Of a DNA stretch of 64,000 nt, positions 18,503 to 27,983 are shown piece after piece. Source of the DNA: Pseudomonas sp. ADAK18 (GTDB lineage: Bacteria > Pseudomonadota > Gammaproteobacteria > Pseudomonadales > Pseudomonadaceae); NCBI RefSeq assembly GCF_012935695.1, contig NZ_CP052859.1, positions 1,963,001 through 2,027,000 of the forward strand. The letters run 5' to 3'. A program made the translations under genes and the position numbers. Under the pieces are notes generated by a model. The model ran no database searches and was not told where the DNA came from. It worked only from the letters and a program-made list of their open reading frames with translations. The number at the start of each line of letters is the position of its first letter. The stretch's first letter is position 1.

Positions 18503-19999
18503 TCACTGATGAAACCTGCGCCCCAACGCATCCAAGCGCACCGCAATCGGCGGCAAGCGCTCACTGCTCCTGGCCAACGTTTCTACATCCTGCGCCGTAC
18601 TCTGCGCAATGCTCTGCACCGACTGCAGCCGTCCCACAATCTCCACATTCGCTGTGGATTGCTCGCGGGTGGTCGACACAATCCTTCCATTCAACTGATC
18701 AATTTGCGAAATGTCATTGCCCACCGCCTGCAGCATCTGCACCGCCAGTTGGCTGTCTTCCACGCACCGCTCCACCCCTTGTCGGCTAGCGTGCATGGCT
18801 TCAACCGCCCGCCGGCTGCCGTGTTGCAACCCTTCAATAATGGTCTTGATCTCCTGGGTAGACACCGCCGTGCGCTGCGCGAGGCTGCGTACCTCATCGG
18901 CGACTACGGCAAACCCGCGTCCTTGCTCACCCGCGCGGGCGGCTTCGATGGCGGCGTTGAGGGCCAGTAGGTTGGTCTGGCTGGCGATGCTGCTGATGAC
19001 TTCCAGCACCGAGCCGATTTGTTCGGCTTGCACGGCCAGCCCTTGGACCGTCTCGTTGGTGTCGTGGAGGCGGGTGGCGAGTTGGGTGATTTCCTGTTGG
19101 GCGCGGCCGACGCTTTCCTGGCCGCGGATGATTTGCTGGCTGGCTTGGCCCGCGTGTTCGACGGCATGTTCGACGTGTACGGCGATGTGGCCCATGGCGT
19201 CTTCCATGCGTTGCATGGAACCGGTCATTTGGGCGATTTCCGCCAGTTGGTGGCGCGCGCCTTTTTCCAGAGTACCGCTGGCGTGGGCAAGTTCCTGGCC
19301 GAGTTGGCCGAGGCCGTGGGAGTCGCGGGCGACGCCGTCGATCAGGCCGGTGATCTGAGTGAGAAAGTGGTCGAAGCGGGTGGCGAGGGAGACGTGGATT
19401 TTTTCCGGGTCGTCCTTGGCGGCCTCACCGCTGAACTGGGTGGTGACGGCGAGCATTTTTTCGAGCATTTCCTGGCTTTCTACTGCTTCGGTCTGGCTGT
19501 GCACGGCGAGGTAGAGCAGGGCGACGGTCTCCATGACCACGTAGAAGGCGTGGACGAAAATCATGTTCCAGCCTCCGTGATGCTCCATCACAAACACAGG
19601 GAAACCCTGGTGCTGCAAGGCGTGGAACACCACGTGGTGCACTGCAATGGTGACGGCGGCCACCAGGATGGGCAGCCAGTCGCGGTAGAAGGTCAGCACC
19701 GCCAGCAGCGCGAAGATGCCGAAGTGCGATTCGATGACGCCTTGGGTCTGGTTGATGTGCAAGGCAGCCATGACCATCAGGCCAACGCCAAGCGCGCAAC
19801 GCATCAGGCGTGTGCCGCCGATGACGCGATAGGACAGGGTGAGCACCACGCAGGTGCCGCCTCCCACGAAGAGCGCTTGAAGCAGGGTGTCGTGCCAGAA
19901 AGCCAGGCCCAGAGAGAACAGGCCCATCAGCCAGATCAGGGCGAGCATAATGCGGTCGGCTTTGCGGTAGTGCTCGATGAATCGGGCTTGCGCAGGCAT
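18503..19999 (-). CDS. Methyl-accepting chemotaxis protein with histidine-rich membrane domain
   Basis: A 498-residue chemoreceptor. The cytoplasmic signalling hairpin is clear (about residues 345-395: [19 protein letters not shown], then [15 protein letters not shown]). Unlike classic receptors there is no large periplasmic ligand domain. Residues about 17-185 hold roughly six hydrophobic segments with short loops. This region is dotted with histidines ([31 protein letters not shown]). No HAMP domain is obvious. Such an arrangement suggests sensing inside or at the membrane, perhaps with a bound metal or cofactor; that is inference. It should act in the polar chemosensory array. Confidence 0.88.
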   Translation of the reverse strand: MPAQARFIEHYRKADRIMLALIWLMGLFSLGLAFWHDTLLQALFVGGGTCVVLTLSYRVIGGTRLMRCALGVGLMVMAALHINQTQGVIESHFGIFALLAVLTFYRDWLPILVAAVTIAVHHVVFHALQHQGFPVFVMEHHGGWNMIFVHAFYVVMETVALLYLAVHSQTEAVESQEMLEKMLAVTTQFSGEAAKDDPEKIHVSLATRFDHFLTQITGLIDGVARDSHGLGQLGQELAHASGTLEKGARHQLAEIAQMTGSMQRMEDAMGHIAVHVEHAVEHAGQASQQIIRGQESVGRAQQEITQLATRLHDTNETVQGLAVQAEQIGSVLEVISSIASQTNLLALNAAIEAARAGEQGRGFAVVADEVRSLAQRTAVSTQEIKTIIEGLQHGSRRAVEAMHASRQGVERCVEDSQLAVQMLQAVGNDISQIDQLNGRIVSTTREQSTANVEIVGRLQSVQSIAQSTAQDVETLARSSERLPPIAVRLDALGRRFHQ

Positions 20000-20288
20000 T
20001 CACTCGTACTCCATGGGGGCTGGCCAAGTTCAAGCAGGCATGCGAGGTGCCACACGCGCATGCGGGGAGCGAATCAGACGTAAGGGAACGCTGATCGATT
20101 GATGCAAGAAGGTTATCGGCATCATTGGGACGGGCTTTAGGTCGGTAACGGCCAGAGCAGCCGTTAGACACCTATTAAGCCGAATGGGTAATTGGGTCTC
20201 ACTGAAAACGTAGTCAATTGAACATCCGGCTCTTGCGATAAAGCCTCACAGGTTCGAGGCTAATTTATAGGGTCTCTCTGCTCAGCCA

Positions 20289-21317
20289 TCACTTCAGATT
20301 GCTCTGAAAAAAACTTGCCAGTTTGTCAAAAGGAATGAGGTCGACTCGATCATAAAGGTCAACATGGCCAGCGCCAGCAATGATGACGAGCTCCTTGGGT
20401 TGACCCGCGAGCTTGTACGCTTCTTCGCTGAATTCTCTCGAGTGCGCATCGGCTCCGGCGATGAACAGCATCGGACGAGGTGAAATCGTCTCGATGTCAT
20501 TGAACGGGTAGAAGTTCATGAATTTGATGTTGCTCGTCAGCGTAGGGTGCGTGGTCAACTCTTTGGATGAGCTGGCTGGCGTGTATTCACCGCGCGGTGT
20601 GCGATAGAAATCATAGAACTCACGCTGGATCGGGTGAGTATTCTCGTCCAGTTGGTGCACCGTACCGCTGGTGTAGAGGGTTTGACCGCTCGTGAACTCG
20701 ACATAACGCTGCTGTACCGCTTGTGCGATGGTCTCTTTGCGTTGTTCAAGTGTCTGCGCATGCTTCAGGCCATTGCGATTGGCGGCGCCCATGTCATACA
20801 TGCTAACCGTTGCGATGGCTTTCATACGTGGGTCGATCTTGGCCGCGCTGATAACGAAGCTACCGCTGCCACAGATGCCGAGTGCACCAATCCGCTCCTT
20901 GTCGATAAAAGGCCGGGTACCGAGAAAATCCACCGCCGCGCTGAAGTCCTCGGCATAAATATCCGGCGAGACAGCATTGCGCGGCAACCCTTCGCTTTCG
21001 CCCCAGAATGAAAGATCCAGGGACAGTGTCACGAAGCCTTTTTCCGCCATTTTGGTGGCATATAGATTAGCGCTTTGTTCCTTGACCGCGCCCATTGGGT
21101 GGCCAACAACAATCGCAGGGCTCCTGGTTTTGGCGTCTGGTTTTTTGGGGATAAACAGATTGCCCGACACGTTCATTTGATACTGATTTTTGAAGTTGAC
21201 CTTTTGCACGGTCACTTTGTCGCTGGTATAAAAATTATCCGCACCGTTAGACATATCGGCTCCTACTGCTGAGAGTGAACTGACAAGAAGCGTTAATAAA
21301 ACAATGATCTTTTTCAT
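20289..21317 (-). CDS. Exported alpha/beta hydrolase (DLH/YcjY-like)
   Basis: A 342-residue alpha/beta hydrolase with a signal peptide (cut near residue 20, SAVGA). The nucleophile elbow reads GICGSG, with Cys149 where serine is usual, as in dienelactone-hydrolase relatives. A catalytic Asp near residue 290 (AGADAHS) and His in AGAGHVDLYD near 319 complete the triad. GHPMGAVKEQ near residue 73 would form the oxyanion region. AGGGA lies 5-6 bases before the ATG. It is the last gene of a three-gene unit (NepI-like pump, cyclophilin-like protein, hydrolase) with gaps of about 25 bases. The substrate is unknown. Confidence 0.85.
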   Translation of the reverse strand: MKKIIVLLTLLVSSLSAVGADMSNGADNFYTSDKVTVQKVNFKNQYQMNVSGNLFIPKKPDAKTRSPAIVVGHPMGAVKEQSANLYATKMAEKGFVTLSLDLSFWGESEGLPRNAVSPDIYAEDFSAAVDFLGTRPFIDKERIGALGICGSGSFVISAAKIDPRMKAIATVSMYDMGAANRNGLKHAQTLEQRKETIAQAVQQRYVEFTSGQTLYTSGTVHQLDENTHPIQREFYDFYRTPRGEYTPASSSKELTTHPTLTSNIKFMNFYPFNDIETISPRPMLFIAGADAHSREFSEEAYKLAGQPKELVIIAGAGHVDLYDRVDLIPFDKLASFFQSNLK

Positions 21318-21342
21318 TGGAATCCCTATCGATGCAAAGTAG

Positions 21343-21846
21343 TCAGTTTTGGGAAAACATCACTTTCACCGCATGACGACCTAAAACCTGTGCCAGGTTC
21401 GCGTTGTCGTCCACGTGCCCAAGGCGGGTGTATGCGTATGTCGATTCAAAGGTCGAATAGAAAATAACCAGGGTGTCCGTGCCATACAGCATCAGATCAC
21501 CCGTGTGGATCGTTCCCGGTTTGCTTGCATTGGCGGGCAGGGCTTCAGGAAGGCTGGCGTATTTTTCATTGCTATTGAGATCGCTCATGTCCAGCTTCAG
21601 TGGCAATAGCGTGGCAAACACACGAGCGGCTGCGTTGTCGGCCAGGGTGATGGCAAAGCGTTGTTCGCCGATGATCATCCACATGCGAGATTTCTCCGTA
21701 ATCGAAGACGCCGACGCGACATTATTCAGTAGGATGTAACTGCCAAGCACGAAAGCTGAATACAGCAAACCAGGCCAACGAAATGGCCGCTTGCCGCAGC
21801 CTTGGCGCTGCTCGGTATTTGCAGCATGCTGAATGCTCCTGGTCAT
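21343..21846 (-). CDS. Exported cyclophilin-like fold protein
   Basis: A 167-residue protein with one hydrophobic segment (about residues 27-48) that may be a signal peptide or anchor. It is followed by a cyclophilin-like domain of the PF18050 type: FAITLADNAAARVFATLLPL, then GDLMLYGTDTLVIFYSTF and YTRLGHVDD. These domains have the cyclophilin barrel but usually lack prolyl-isomerase residues. ATG 21846 is chosen over GTG 21849 because GGGAG is 7 bases upstream. It sits in the middle of the efflux/hydrolase operon. Such proteins are often found with hydrolases and LysR regulators, but the role is unclear. Confidence 0.78.
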   Translation of the reverse strand: MTRSIQHAANTEQRQGCGKRPFRWPGLLYSAFVLGSYILLNNVASASSITEKSRMWMIIGEQRFAITLADNAAARVFATLLPLKLDMSDLNSNEKYASLPEALPANASKPGTIHTGDLMLYGTDTLVIFYSTFESTYAYTRLGHVDDNANLAQVLGRHAVKVMFSQN

Positions 21847-21873
21847 CACCCGTCTCCCGGATCGTTGCGTGGT

Positions 21874-23061
21874 TCAAGCGGTTCTAGAGGGTGTCGAACG
21901 TGACGTCAGTACGGTCACCACTGCACCCAGCAGCAGCACGACTGCGCTAGCGACAAAAGTGCTTTGATAGCCGCGACTATCGAGCAGCAGTCCACCCACG
22001 ATTGAGCCCAGAGCAATGGCCAGTTGAATCACGGCTACCATCAGGCCGCCGCCAGCCTCGGCATTATTTGGCATGGCCTGTGCAATCCAGCTCCACCAGC
22101 CCACCGGGGCCGCAGTCGCCAACAGCCCCCATAAGCCCAGCAGTGCAGCAACGACGATGATCGAGTTGCCAAAAGGGATCAGTGCCAGGGCGATCAAGGC
22201 CATCAAGACTGGAATTGCGATCAATGTCCGGAACAGGCTGCGCCTTAGAAATCGGCCGATGGTCAAGGTGCCGATAAAGCCTGCCGCACCGATCACCAGC
22301 AAGATCAACGACAACGTGGATACATCGACGCGCGTTACCGTTTCAAGGAAGGGCCGCAGATAGGTGAACAGCGCAAACTGCCCCATGAAGAAGGCCCCGC
22401 AGCCGACCATACCCAGCACCACTGATCGATTCTTTAGCAGTTTGAACACGTTCCCGGAGCCCGGTATGCGCGACTGCACCTGCATGGGCGGCAGGCTGAT
22501 GTACATCCAGACGAGAGCAATCGCCGCGACAGGTACCACACAGAAAAAAGCCCCGCGCCAGCCAATAATCGAGCCCAGATAACTGCCCAGCGGTGCGGCA
22601 ACTACGGTAGCCAGCGCGTTACCGCCGTTGAAGATGGCCAACGCCCTCGGCACCTGTGCGGCAGGTACCAGGCGCATAGCCGTTGCAGCCGACATCGACC
22701 AGAAACCGCCGATGACCACGCCGATAAGCGCCCGGCCGACCAGGTAAGTCTGATAGTCGGGGGCTAGCCCGACGATCGCGCCCGAGAGGGCCATCAACCC
22801 GGCCAATGCCAACAGCAGTGTCTTGCGATCGAGGGTTCCGGCAATCCACGAGATCGACAGGCTGGTCAGGACCGCAAATACCCCGGAAATCGCAATGCCT
22901 TGCCCGGCCATTCCCTCGGTAACTTGAAAATCAGCCGCCATCGGTGTCAGCAGGCTGACAGGCATAAACTCCGAAGCGATCAGGACGAAAACACAAAGCG
23001 TCATTGCAAAGACACCGCTCCAGTAGGCGGGAGCCTCGTTGCTGGTGGAAGAAGTGTCCAT
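21874..23061 (-). CDS. NepI-like MFS efflux transporter
   Basis: A 395-residue, 12-helix major facilitator. Matches to E. coli NepI (purine ribonucleoside exporter) are easily seen: IASEFMPVSLLTPMA, GGFWSMSAATAMRLVP, and PVGWWSW in the second half. ATG 23061 (codon 10 of the longest frame) is chosen because GAGG lies 5 bases upstream, while the upper ATG has none. It is the first gene of the minus-strand operon and divergent from a LysR regulator that likely controls it. The exported compound might be a nucleoside or drug. Confidence 0.86.
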   Translation of the reverse strand: MDTSSTSNEAPAYWSGVFAMTLCVFVLIASEFMPVSLLTPMAADFQVTEGMAGQGIAISGVFAVLTSLSISWIAGTLDRKTLLLALAGLMALSGAIVGLAPDYQTYLVGRALIGVVIGGFWSMSAATAMRLVPAAQVPRALAIFNGGNALATVVAAPLGSYLGSIIGWRGAFFCVVPVAAIALVWMYISLPPMQVQSRIPGSGNVFKLLKNRSVVLGMVGCGAFFMGQFALFTYLRPFLETVTRVDVSTLSLILLVIGAAGFIGTLTIGRFLRRSLFRTLIAIPVLMALIALALIPFGNSIIVVAALLGLWGLLATAAPVGWWSWIAQAMPNNAEAGGGLMVAVIQLAIALGSIVGGLLLDSRGYQSTFVASAVVLLLGAVVTVLTSRSTPSRTA

Positions 23062-23140
23062 CGGGGCCTCACAGTCATTCGTATTCATACAGGAATGATG
23101 ACGAACGAATACTCACGCGACTAGCTAATGAGTGTTTAAC

Positions 23141-23171
23141 AAGGCTATAAGCTTTACTAATCAATAGCCTT
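23141..23171. promoter_or_regulatory. Inverted repeat in divergent LysR/NepI-like promoter
   Basis: AAGGCTAT (23141-23148) and ATAGCCTT (23164-23171) form a perfect 8-bp inverted repeat with a 15-base spacer, ending 16 bases before the LysR start. The span fits autorepression by the LysR protein, although the half-site is not a textbook T-N11-A box. Confidence 0.4.
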
Positions 23172-23187
23172 AAAGGCATATCGCACT

Positions 23188-24081
23188 ATGGTCAGAAGAA
23201 ACCTCAACGATCTGCTGTATTTCGTGACAGTGGCGCGCGAAGGCGGCTTCACCCGCGCCGCCGGGGTGCTGGGTGTTACCCAATCTGCGCTGAGTCAGGC
23301 AATCAGCGGTCTGGAAGCACGCCTGCAAATCAGGTTGCTGACGCGCACCACCCGCAGCGTCTCGCCAACCGTCGCAGGCGAGCGGCTACTGCAAGCGATC
23401 GGTAATCGCTTCGATGAAATCGAGGCGGAGCTGGATAACTTGACGCAAATGCGCGACAAGCCGGCGGGCACCGTCCGCATCACCTGCGGCGATCATGTTC
23501 TGCGTATGACGTTGCTACCCAAACTCACTGCGCTGCTACACGAATATCCGGACATCAACGTTGAGTTCGATGTCAATTACGGCTTCAGGGACATCGTGGC
23601 GGATCGTTTTGATGCAGGCGTGCGCCTGGGTGACACCATCGACAAAGACATGATCGCAGTCCCGATAGGCCCACCATTGCGGATGGCTGCCGTCGCCTTG
23701 CCAGCGTACTTTGCCACCCGAGGCATTCCAGAAAACCCGCGCGACTTGATGAACCATTGCTGCATCAACCAGCGCATGCAGACATCAGGCGGGCTCTATG
23801 TATGGGACTTTGAGCGGCAAGGTAAGCAGGTGAACGTACGCGTAGACGGCCAGCTCATTTTCAACACGTCTAGCCATATCGTGGATGCGACATTGGCCGG
23901 GCTGGGCATTGCTTACCTGCCTGAGGAGGAGTTTGAACCGCACCTTCGGGAAGGCAGGCTGATGCGTGTGTTAGAAGATTGGTGCCCACCGTTTTCTGGG
24001 TACTATTTGTATTACCCCAGTCGTCGACAACCCTCTCCCGCATTTACGCTGGTTGCCAATGCATTGCGCAAATTAGGGTAG
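23188..24081 (+). CDS. LysR-family regulator, divergent from the efflux operon
   Basis: A 297-residue LysR protein with HTH at residues 1-62 (NLNDLLYFVTVAREGGFTRA) and a substrate-binding domain containing the CRISIS-like region FDVNYGFRDIVADRFDAGVRLG. It resembles regulators of MFS drug pumps. It is divergent from the NepI-like/cyclophilin-like/hydrolase operon, with 126 bases between starts, and is the likely regulator of it. Confidence 0.88.
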   Translation: MVRRNLNDLLYFVTVAREGGFTRAAGVLGVTQSALSQAISGLEARLQIRLLTRTTRSVSPTVAGERLLQAIGNRFDEIEAELDNLTQMRDKPAGTVRITCGDHVLRMTLLPKLTALLHEYPDINVEFDVNYGFRDIVADRFDAGVRLGDTIDKDMIAVPIGPPLRMAAVALPAYFATRGIPENPRDLMNHCCINQRMQTSGGLYVWDFERQGKQVNVRVDGQLIFNTSSHIVDATLAGLGIAYLPEEEFEPHLREGRLMRVLEDWCPPFSGYYLYYPSRRQPSPAFTLVANALRKLG

Positions 24082-24095
24082 AGGGGACGAACTGA

Positions 24096-24262
24096 TGGTT
24101 CAGATGGGCCAGCAGGCGACCGACACCGGCCAGGCACGAAGTGCGATAGCCATAGCCATAGCGGGTGGAGTTGCTGACGGACAGCAAGTTGTTCGGGCCG
24201 GGCGCCATGTTCAGGGCGAAGCAGGCGGGGAGGAAGAGGGTGAGGGTGGCAAGCTCCATACG
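24096..24262 (-). pseudogene. Truncated lysE fragment (N-terminal third)
   Basis: Reading from an ATG at 24259, the translation MELATLTLFLPACFALNMA through NSTRYG matches the first 45 or so residues of the intact LysE exporter at 16297-16917. It then carries an in-frame 6-bp duplication (GYGYR for GYR). It loses homology after GVGRLLA and runs into the end of the LysR gene. No downstream part of lysE follows, so it is debris of a partial duplication. Confidence 0.85.
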
Positions 24263-24294
24263 GCTTCGGCTAAGGATAAGGGATGAAGGCCTGA

Positions 24295-26769
24295 CTAGCG
24301 CCAATGGCTCAAAGCTGATGTGTCCAAGGCTTGCCACGCTTCCAGATGACGAAGCTGATCTTTCGTCAGCCAGAGTCCTGCGCGTGGGCACAGGGCTTCG
24401 GCGGGAAGGGCCAGCAGGTCGCTCAACTTCAGCACGTTGATTGTGCCTCGGTCCCTATCATGCTTGGCGTCCCAGTCGCGCTGAAACAGACGCACCTTCA
24501 AGGCCTCGGTATTAAAACCTTCAAACTGTGGTCGATTGCGCAGCCACTGAGGTGAATGCCTCAAGGTTCGCTCCTGCACATCCAACAGCAAGATCTGCCA
24601 GGCCCTCCGGCCTGCATGGTCATCGTTGACGTCGGTATGGAGTCGAGTCAGCGCGAGATAGCGTGCATCTTTGGACCAGATCATCGAAGGTGCGAGATCG
24701 CTGATGGCGCAACCGGAGGCCGTCAGCAAATGCCCGCCCAGGCGAGGGCTTTGGACGCGCAGCCAACTGTCGGCGTATTCGGTTTCACAGCCGAACAGCC
24801 AGGCGGCATCTTTATCCGTAGGGGCTGGCTGGACGAAGTTGCCATCGGCTATGGCTGACTGTGGCTGTTTAACCAGGCGCCAGTCGGGCAGGGCGGTCAG
24901 GCCTTGTGGGCTGACGTTCAGCTCGCACCACTCATAGTAAAGTCGCGAGTCCGGTCGATGCTGCGAGAATGCAGCGCCATCGCTCGCCTCCGGTGGCGAC
25001 TGGTCGAAGCGTTGCAATGGACTGCTTTGCCGATCCTGATCCAGGCGACCTCGAATCACTGCCACGCTCAGTCTCGGGCCACGAAAATCCAACAATCGTG
25101 CAACCAGCAGTGGAGGGCTGCTCATCAACTGGCGTTCCTGTGCGTCGACCACCACCACATGACCGGCTGTGGCGGGCGGCAGGGTAAACGGTATCAAGGC
25201 GATGTAACGGCCAACGTTCGACACTCGATGATCGAGTAGCCAAACACCCGGCAGCTCCCAGTCCGCAATCCGGCAGGTATAACCGCCGAGCCCAAGGCTA
25301 TTGTCTTGCTGCCAGGTAAATTGCGCCCGGGTTTTACCCGCCAAAGGTGCCGACTCGACCCTCGTCGCGCCTCGCTGCCCATCACCCGCCAGCGGCACGG
25401 CCAACCGCACGCGAGTCAGCTGCCGCTGCGCGACCTGCATCCGGCCGTTCGCATCATGGCCAACCTGAGACTCACAGTCGCTGTGGACGCGGTGCAAGCT
25501 GTAACCATAACGACCGCAATCAGGCTGCGGGTATTCGAAGTAGGACGAGAGCCGCAAGCAGTGGTCATCCAGCTCCAGGGGTTCGCTCCAACCCAGGGAG
25601 GGCTCACTTTCAGCGGGCACCCATGGGGAAGGCAGTGCTTGCCAGCCTCGGTCTACGTGCCAGAGCCAGTAGTTGAGGGGTTGCTCTGCATCCATCCGTG
25701 CGTGGCACGCGAAAGAACGGCCATCGGGATTCCAGATGATTGCGGTGTCAGTCCTGATCAGCAACGCGGTGGGCTGACCGTTCAGGCTGACACGATATTG
25801 CGGGTTGCTCAGCGGGTCGCAAGGCTGCGGCAATTCGCGCAAGCTGGCCGGCAGCGCCAGGCTGGCGTCTAAACGTTGCTTGCCATCGGGGGACGTGTAC
25901 CGGAGCGTTTCGAGGGCAAGGTTTTTTTGCCAGCCACCAGGCTCAAGCCAAAGGTCAACAATGGGTACCAGGCTGACCTTTTCAGCGGTTGTCAGCAGTT
26001 GTTCGAGGCTGATCTTCCGTGCGCCATTGTCGACCAGAGGGCTGTAACGCCCAGTCAGGGCGCCGTCGTTAAAGGCGTCCAGCTCCCAGAAATCATCACA
26101 CGAACACCGGTAGAGCTGACGCAACTGTCGATCCAGAATTACCAACCCCCAGCTTTGGCGCGAGGGCAAAGGCGCGGCGAAATAACGCCCGTCATTGGAG
26201 AAACGAGCCGACGATCCAAGGCTCTGGAGCAGCACCCCATCGGGGAACAGGTAATCGCACAGGACGGGGCCGCCCATGGCGATTTCACTGTAGTTGAACA
26301 CGCGGATGGGCTCGCCCTCGGGCGTTTGCTGGGGTTCGTCTCCACCCCAGGCACTGGCGCCGCCCGAAGACTGCCCCCTCGATGGCGACGACGACTTGGC
26401 CTGCTTCTTATCGACCAGGCCAAAACGTTTTTCCAGATGACTGACGCACGCCAGGCCGCAGAACATCACCGCTGCTGCACCCGCGATATCCCAATACGGC
26501 GGCAAAGCCCTGCCCAGATTAAAACCCAGGCCTATTGCGGCAGAGGTCATTAACCTGGCAAACCCTTTGCCGGTTGCTTGCCAGCCGGCCCGTGCCGTCA
26601 GCCACATCAAGGCAGCACACACCAGCACGACACCCAGTGCCCATAGCAACGGTATTACCGTTACAAGGAAGATCGGGATCAGCAATACGGCGATTTGCCA
26701 AAGCAGATCGAGCAATAAGCGCGGCAGGCTTTTTTCGTCAGCACGTTGATCAGAAGAGTTGGGCACCAT
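24295..26769 (-). CDS. Unrecognised 824-residue membrane protein with propeller-like repeats
   Basis: The N-terminus has three or four hydrophobic helices (about residues 18-60 and 75-110). A low-complexity linker follows (about 125-150: KSSSPSRGQSSGGASAWGG). Then comes a long, probably soluble domain rich in Trp, Asp and Gly, with recurring beta-propeller-like phrases: ARFSNDGRYFAAPL, AIIWNPDGRSFACH, MIWSKDARYLALTRL. I do not recognise the family. ATG 26769 has GAGG only 2-3 bases upstream, so GTG 26766 could be the real start. The gene is bracketed by lysE-derived debris on both sides, which suggests it entered or was copied as a block. Confidence 0.75.
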   Translation of the reverse strand: MVPNSSDQRADEKSLPRLLLDLLWQIAVLLIPIFLVTVIPLLWALGVVLVCAALMWLTARAGWQATGKGFARLMTSAAIGLGFNLGRALPPYWDIAGAAAVMFCGLACVSHLEKRFGLVDKKQAKSSSPSRGQSSGGASAWGGDEPQQTPEGEPIRVFNYSEIAMGGPVLCDYLFPDGVLLQSLGSSARFSNDGRYFAAPLPSRQSWGLVILDRQLRQLYRCSCDDFWELDAFNDGALTGRYSPLVDNGARKISLEQLLTTAEKVSLVPIVDLWLEPGGWQKNLALETLRYTSPDGKQRLDASLALPASLRELPQPCDPLSNPQYRVSLNGQPTALLIRTDTAIIWNPDGRSFACHARMDAEQPLNYWLWHVDRGWQALPSPWVPAESEPSLGWSEPLELDDHCLRLSSYFEYPQPDCGRYGYSLHRVHSDCESQVGHDANGRMQVAQRQLTRVRLAVPLAGDGQRGATRVESAPLAGKTRAQFTWQQDNSLGLGGYTCRIADWELPGVWLLDHRVSNVGRYIALIPFTLPPATAGHVVVVDAQERQLMSSPPLLVARLLDFRGPRLSVAVIRGRLDQDRQSSPLQRFDQSPPEASDGAAFSQHRPDSRLYYEWCELNVSPQGLTALPDWRLVKQPQSAIADGNFVQPAPTDKDAAWLFGCETEYADSWLRVQSPRLGGHLLTASGCAISDLAPSMIWSKDARYLALTRLHTDVNDDHAGRRAWQILLLDVQERTLRHSPQWLRNRPQFEGFNTEALKVRLFQRDWDAKHDRDRGTINVLKLSDLLALPAEALCPRAGLWLTKDQLRHLEAWQALDTSALSHWR

Positions 26770-26845
26770 GACCTCGATAACAGATGGGTGATTTCAAATA
26801 CACGGGTCTGCGACGATAGGTGTAGCGCTTTTGGACGATCCCGGA

Positions 26846-26945
26846 CCCCATTCAGGGCGAAGCCGGCGAGTGGCGATGTCCATGTAAGCCCCGGTGCGAG
26901 GTGGCAGGTAAGGTCACGAGGATAAGGGATGAGAGGCGGTTGAAC
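26846..26945 (-). pseudogene. Second degraded lysE 5'-end remnant
   Basis: The stretch ATTCAGGGCGAAGCCGG, GAGTGGCGATGTCCATG matches the region around the lysE start (16868-16919) with a deletion. It is followed by AGGATAAGGGATGA, which is also found next to the other fragment at 24273-24286. Only about 50 bases are alignable. Confidence 0.55.
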
Positions 26946-27061
26946 AATGAATCACGCAGCACCCATCCACGGTTTATTATCCTTCTCGAAAAGACGGCAC
27001 TATGGCCCGCCTCGCGGGTCTTTGGTTTATGAGAGAGCCGGAAAATCTGATGGAGGCACCT

Positions 27062-27901
27062 GTGAGCATCAAAGACAACCCCGAGGACTACCAGGACCTG
27101 AAGCGGGCCGTGGGTTTGCTGGAGTCACCCTCCCTGACGGCGAGGCTCTCGGGCATGATCGGCTCACCTATCGAAAGCGCGGTAAAGGCATTGCCGGGTG
27201 TGGTTTCAAAACGCATCAATGGCGCCGTGGCGGCGGCGCTGCATTCGTCCGCTGACGCAGCACTGTGGAGCCTGGAAAACAGCCCGAAAAAGCCGGCCTC
27301 GACCCGTCTGCACAAGGTCTATGCTGCGACCTCGGGGGCTATCGGCGGGGCTTTCGGGATTGCGGCGCTGTTTGTCGAGCTGCCGATCTCCACCACCATC
27401 ATGATGCGCTCGGTCGCCGACGTGGCGCGCAGCGAAGGTTTTGACCTGGGAGACTTTGCTACCAAGCAGGCGTGCATCGAGGTGTTTGCCATGGGCGGCA
27501 ACAGCCAGGCCGACGATGCGACGGAGACGGGTTACTACATGACCCGCAGTTTCACCACTCAGGCTATGCAACAGCTGTCCAAGGAGCTGGCGGGGATAGC
27601 CGCCAAGCAGGGTTCCAAGGCCATCAGCACCCTTTCCCCAGGGCAGGCCGGGAAATGGCTGGCGATACTGATTGATAAAGTTGCGACACGTTTTGGTTTC
27701 ACCATTTCCAGCAAGTTCGCGGCCCAGGCTGTTCCGGTGATGGGGGCCTTTACCGGGGCGACGATCAATGCACTGTTTACCCATTTCTATCAGGACATGG
27801 CGCGAGGGCACTTCATCGTCAAAAGGCTTGAGGAAAAGTATGGCTTTGAGCAAATCAAGAGCGAGTACACGGCCATCAAGGCCGCGCCTCGGGTGAGCTA
27901 G
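27062..27901 (+). CDS. EcsC-family protein
   Basis: About 279 residues, with the EcsC domain spanning most of the protein: a glycine/alanine-rich amphipathic core (AATSGAIGGAFGIAALFVELPI at about residues 83-104) and a second one near residues 200-250 (KFAAQAVPVMGAFTGATINALF). EcsC was named from a Bacillus operon affecting secretion, but its biochemical role is unknown. GTG 27062 is preferred because GGAGG is 5 bases upstream; ATGs at 27002, 27029 and 27050 are in frame and would add up to 20 residues. It stands alone, followed by a REP element. Confidence 0.8.
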   Translation: MSIKDNPEDYQDLKRAVGLLESPSLTARLSGMIGSPIESAVKALPGVVSKRINGAVAAALHSSADAALWSLENSPKKPASTRLHKVYAATSGAIGGAFGIAALFVELPISTTIMMRSVADVARSEGFDLGDFATKQACIEVFAMGGNSQADDATETGYYMTRSFTTQAMQQLSKELAGIAAKQGSKAISTLSPGQAGKWLAILIDKVATRFGFTISSKFAAQAVPVMGAFTGATINALFTHFYQDMARGHFIVKRLEEKYGFEQIKSEYTAIKAAPRVS

Positions 27902-27983
27902 ACGCAGGTGAAGCGATTCGACAGCCCTGGTGCGCCACAAGCCCTTTGAAAGGTCACCCGTATTTGGAGAACGACCACTGAAC

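Noticed and set aside
20000..20288. Gap between the chemoreceptor and the hydrolase
   Set aside because: Inspected on both strands; no ORF with start signals, hairpin or operator was convincing.
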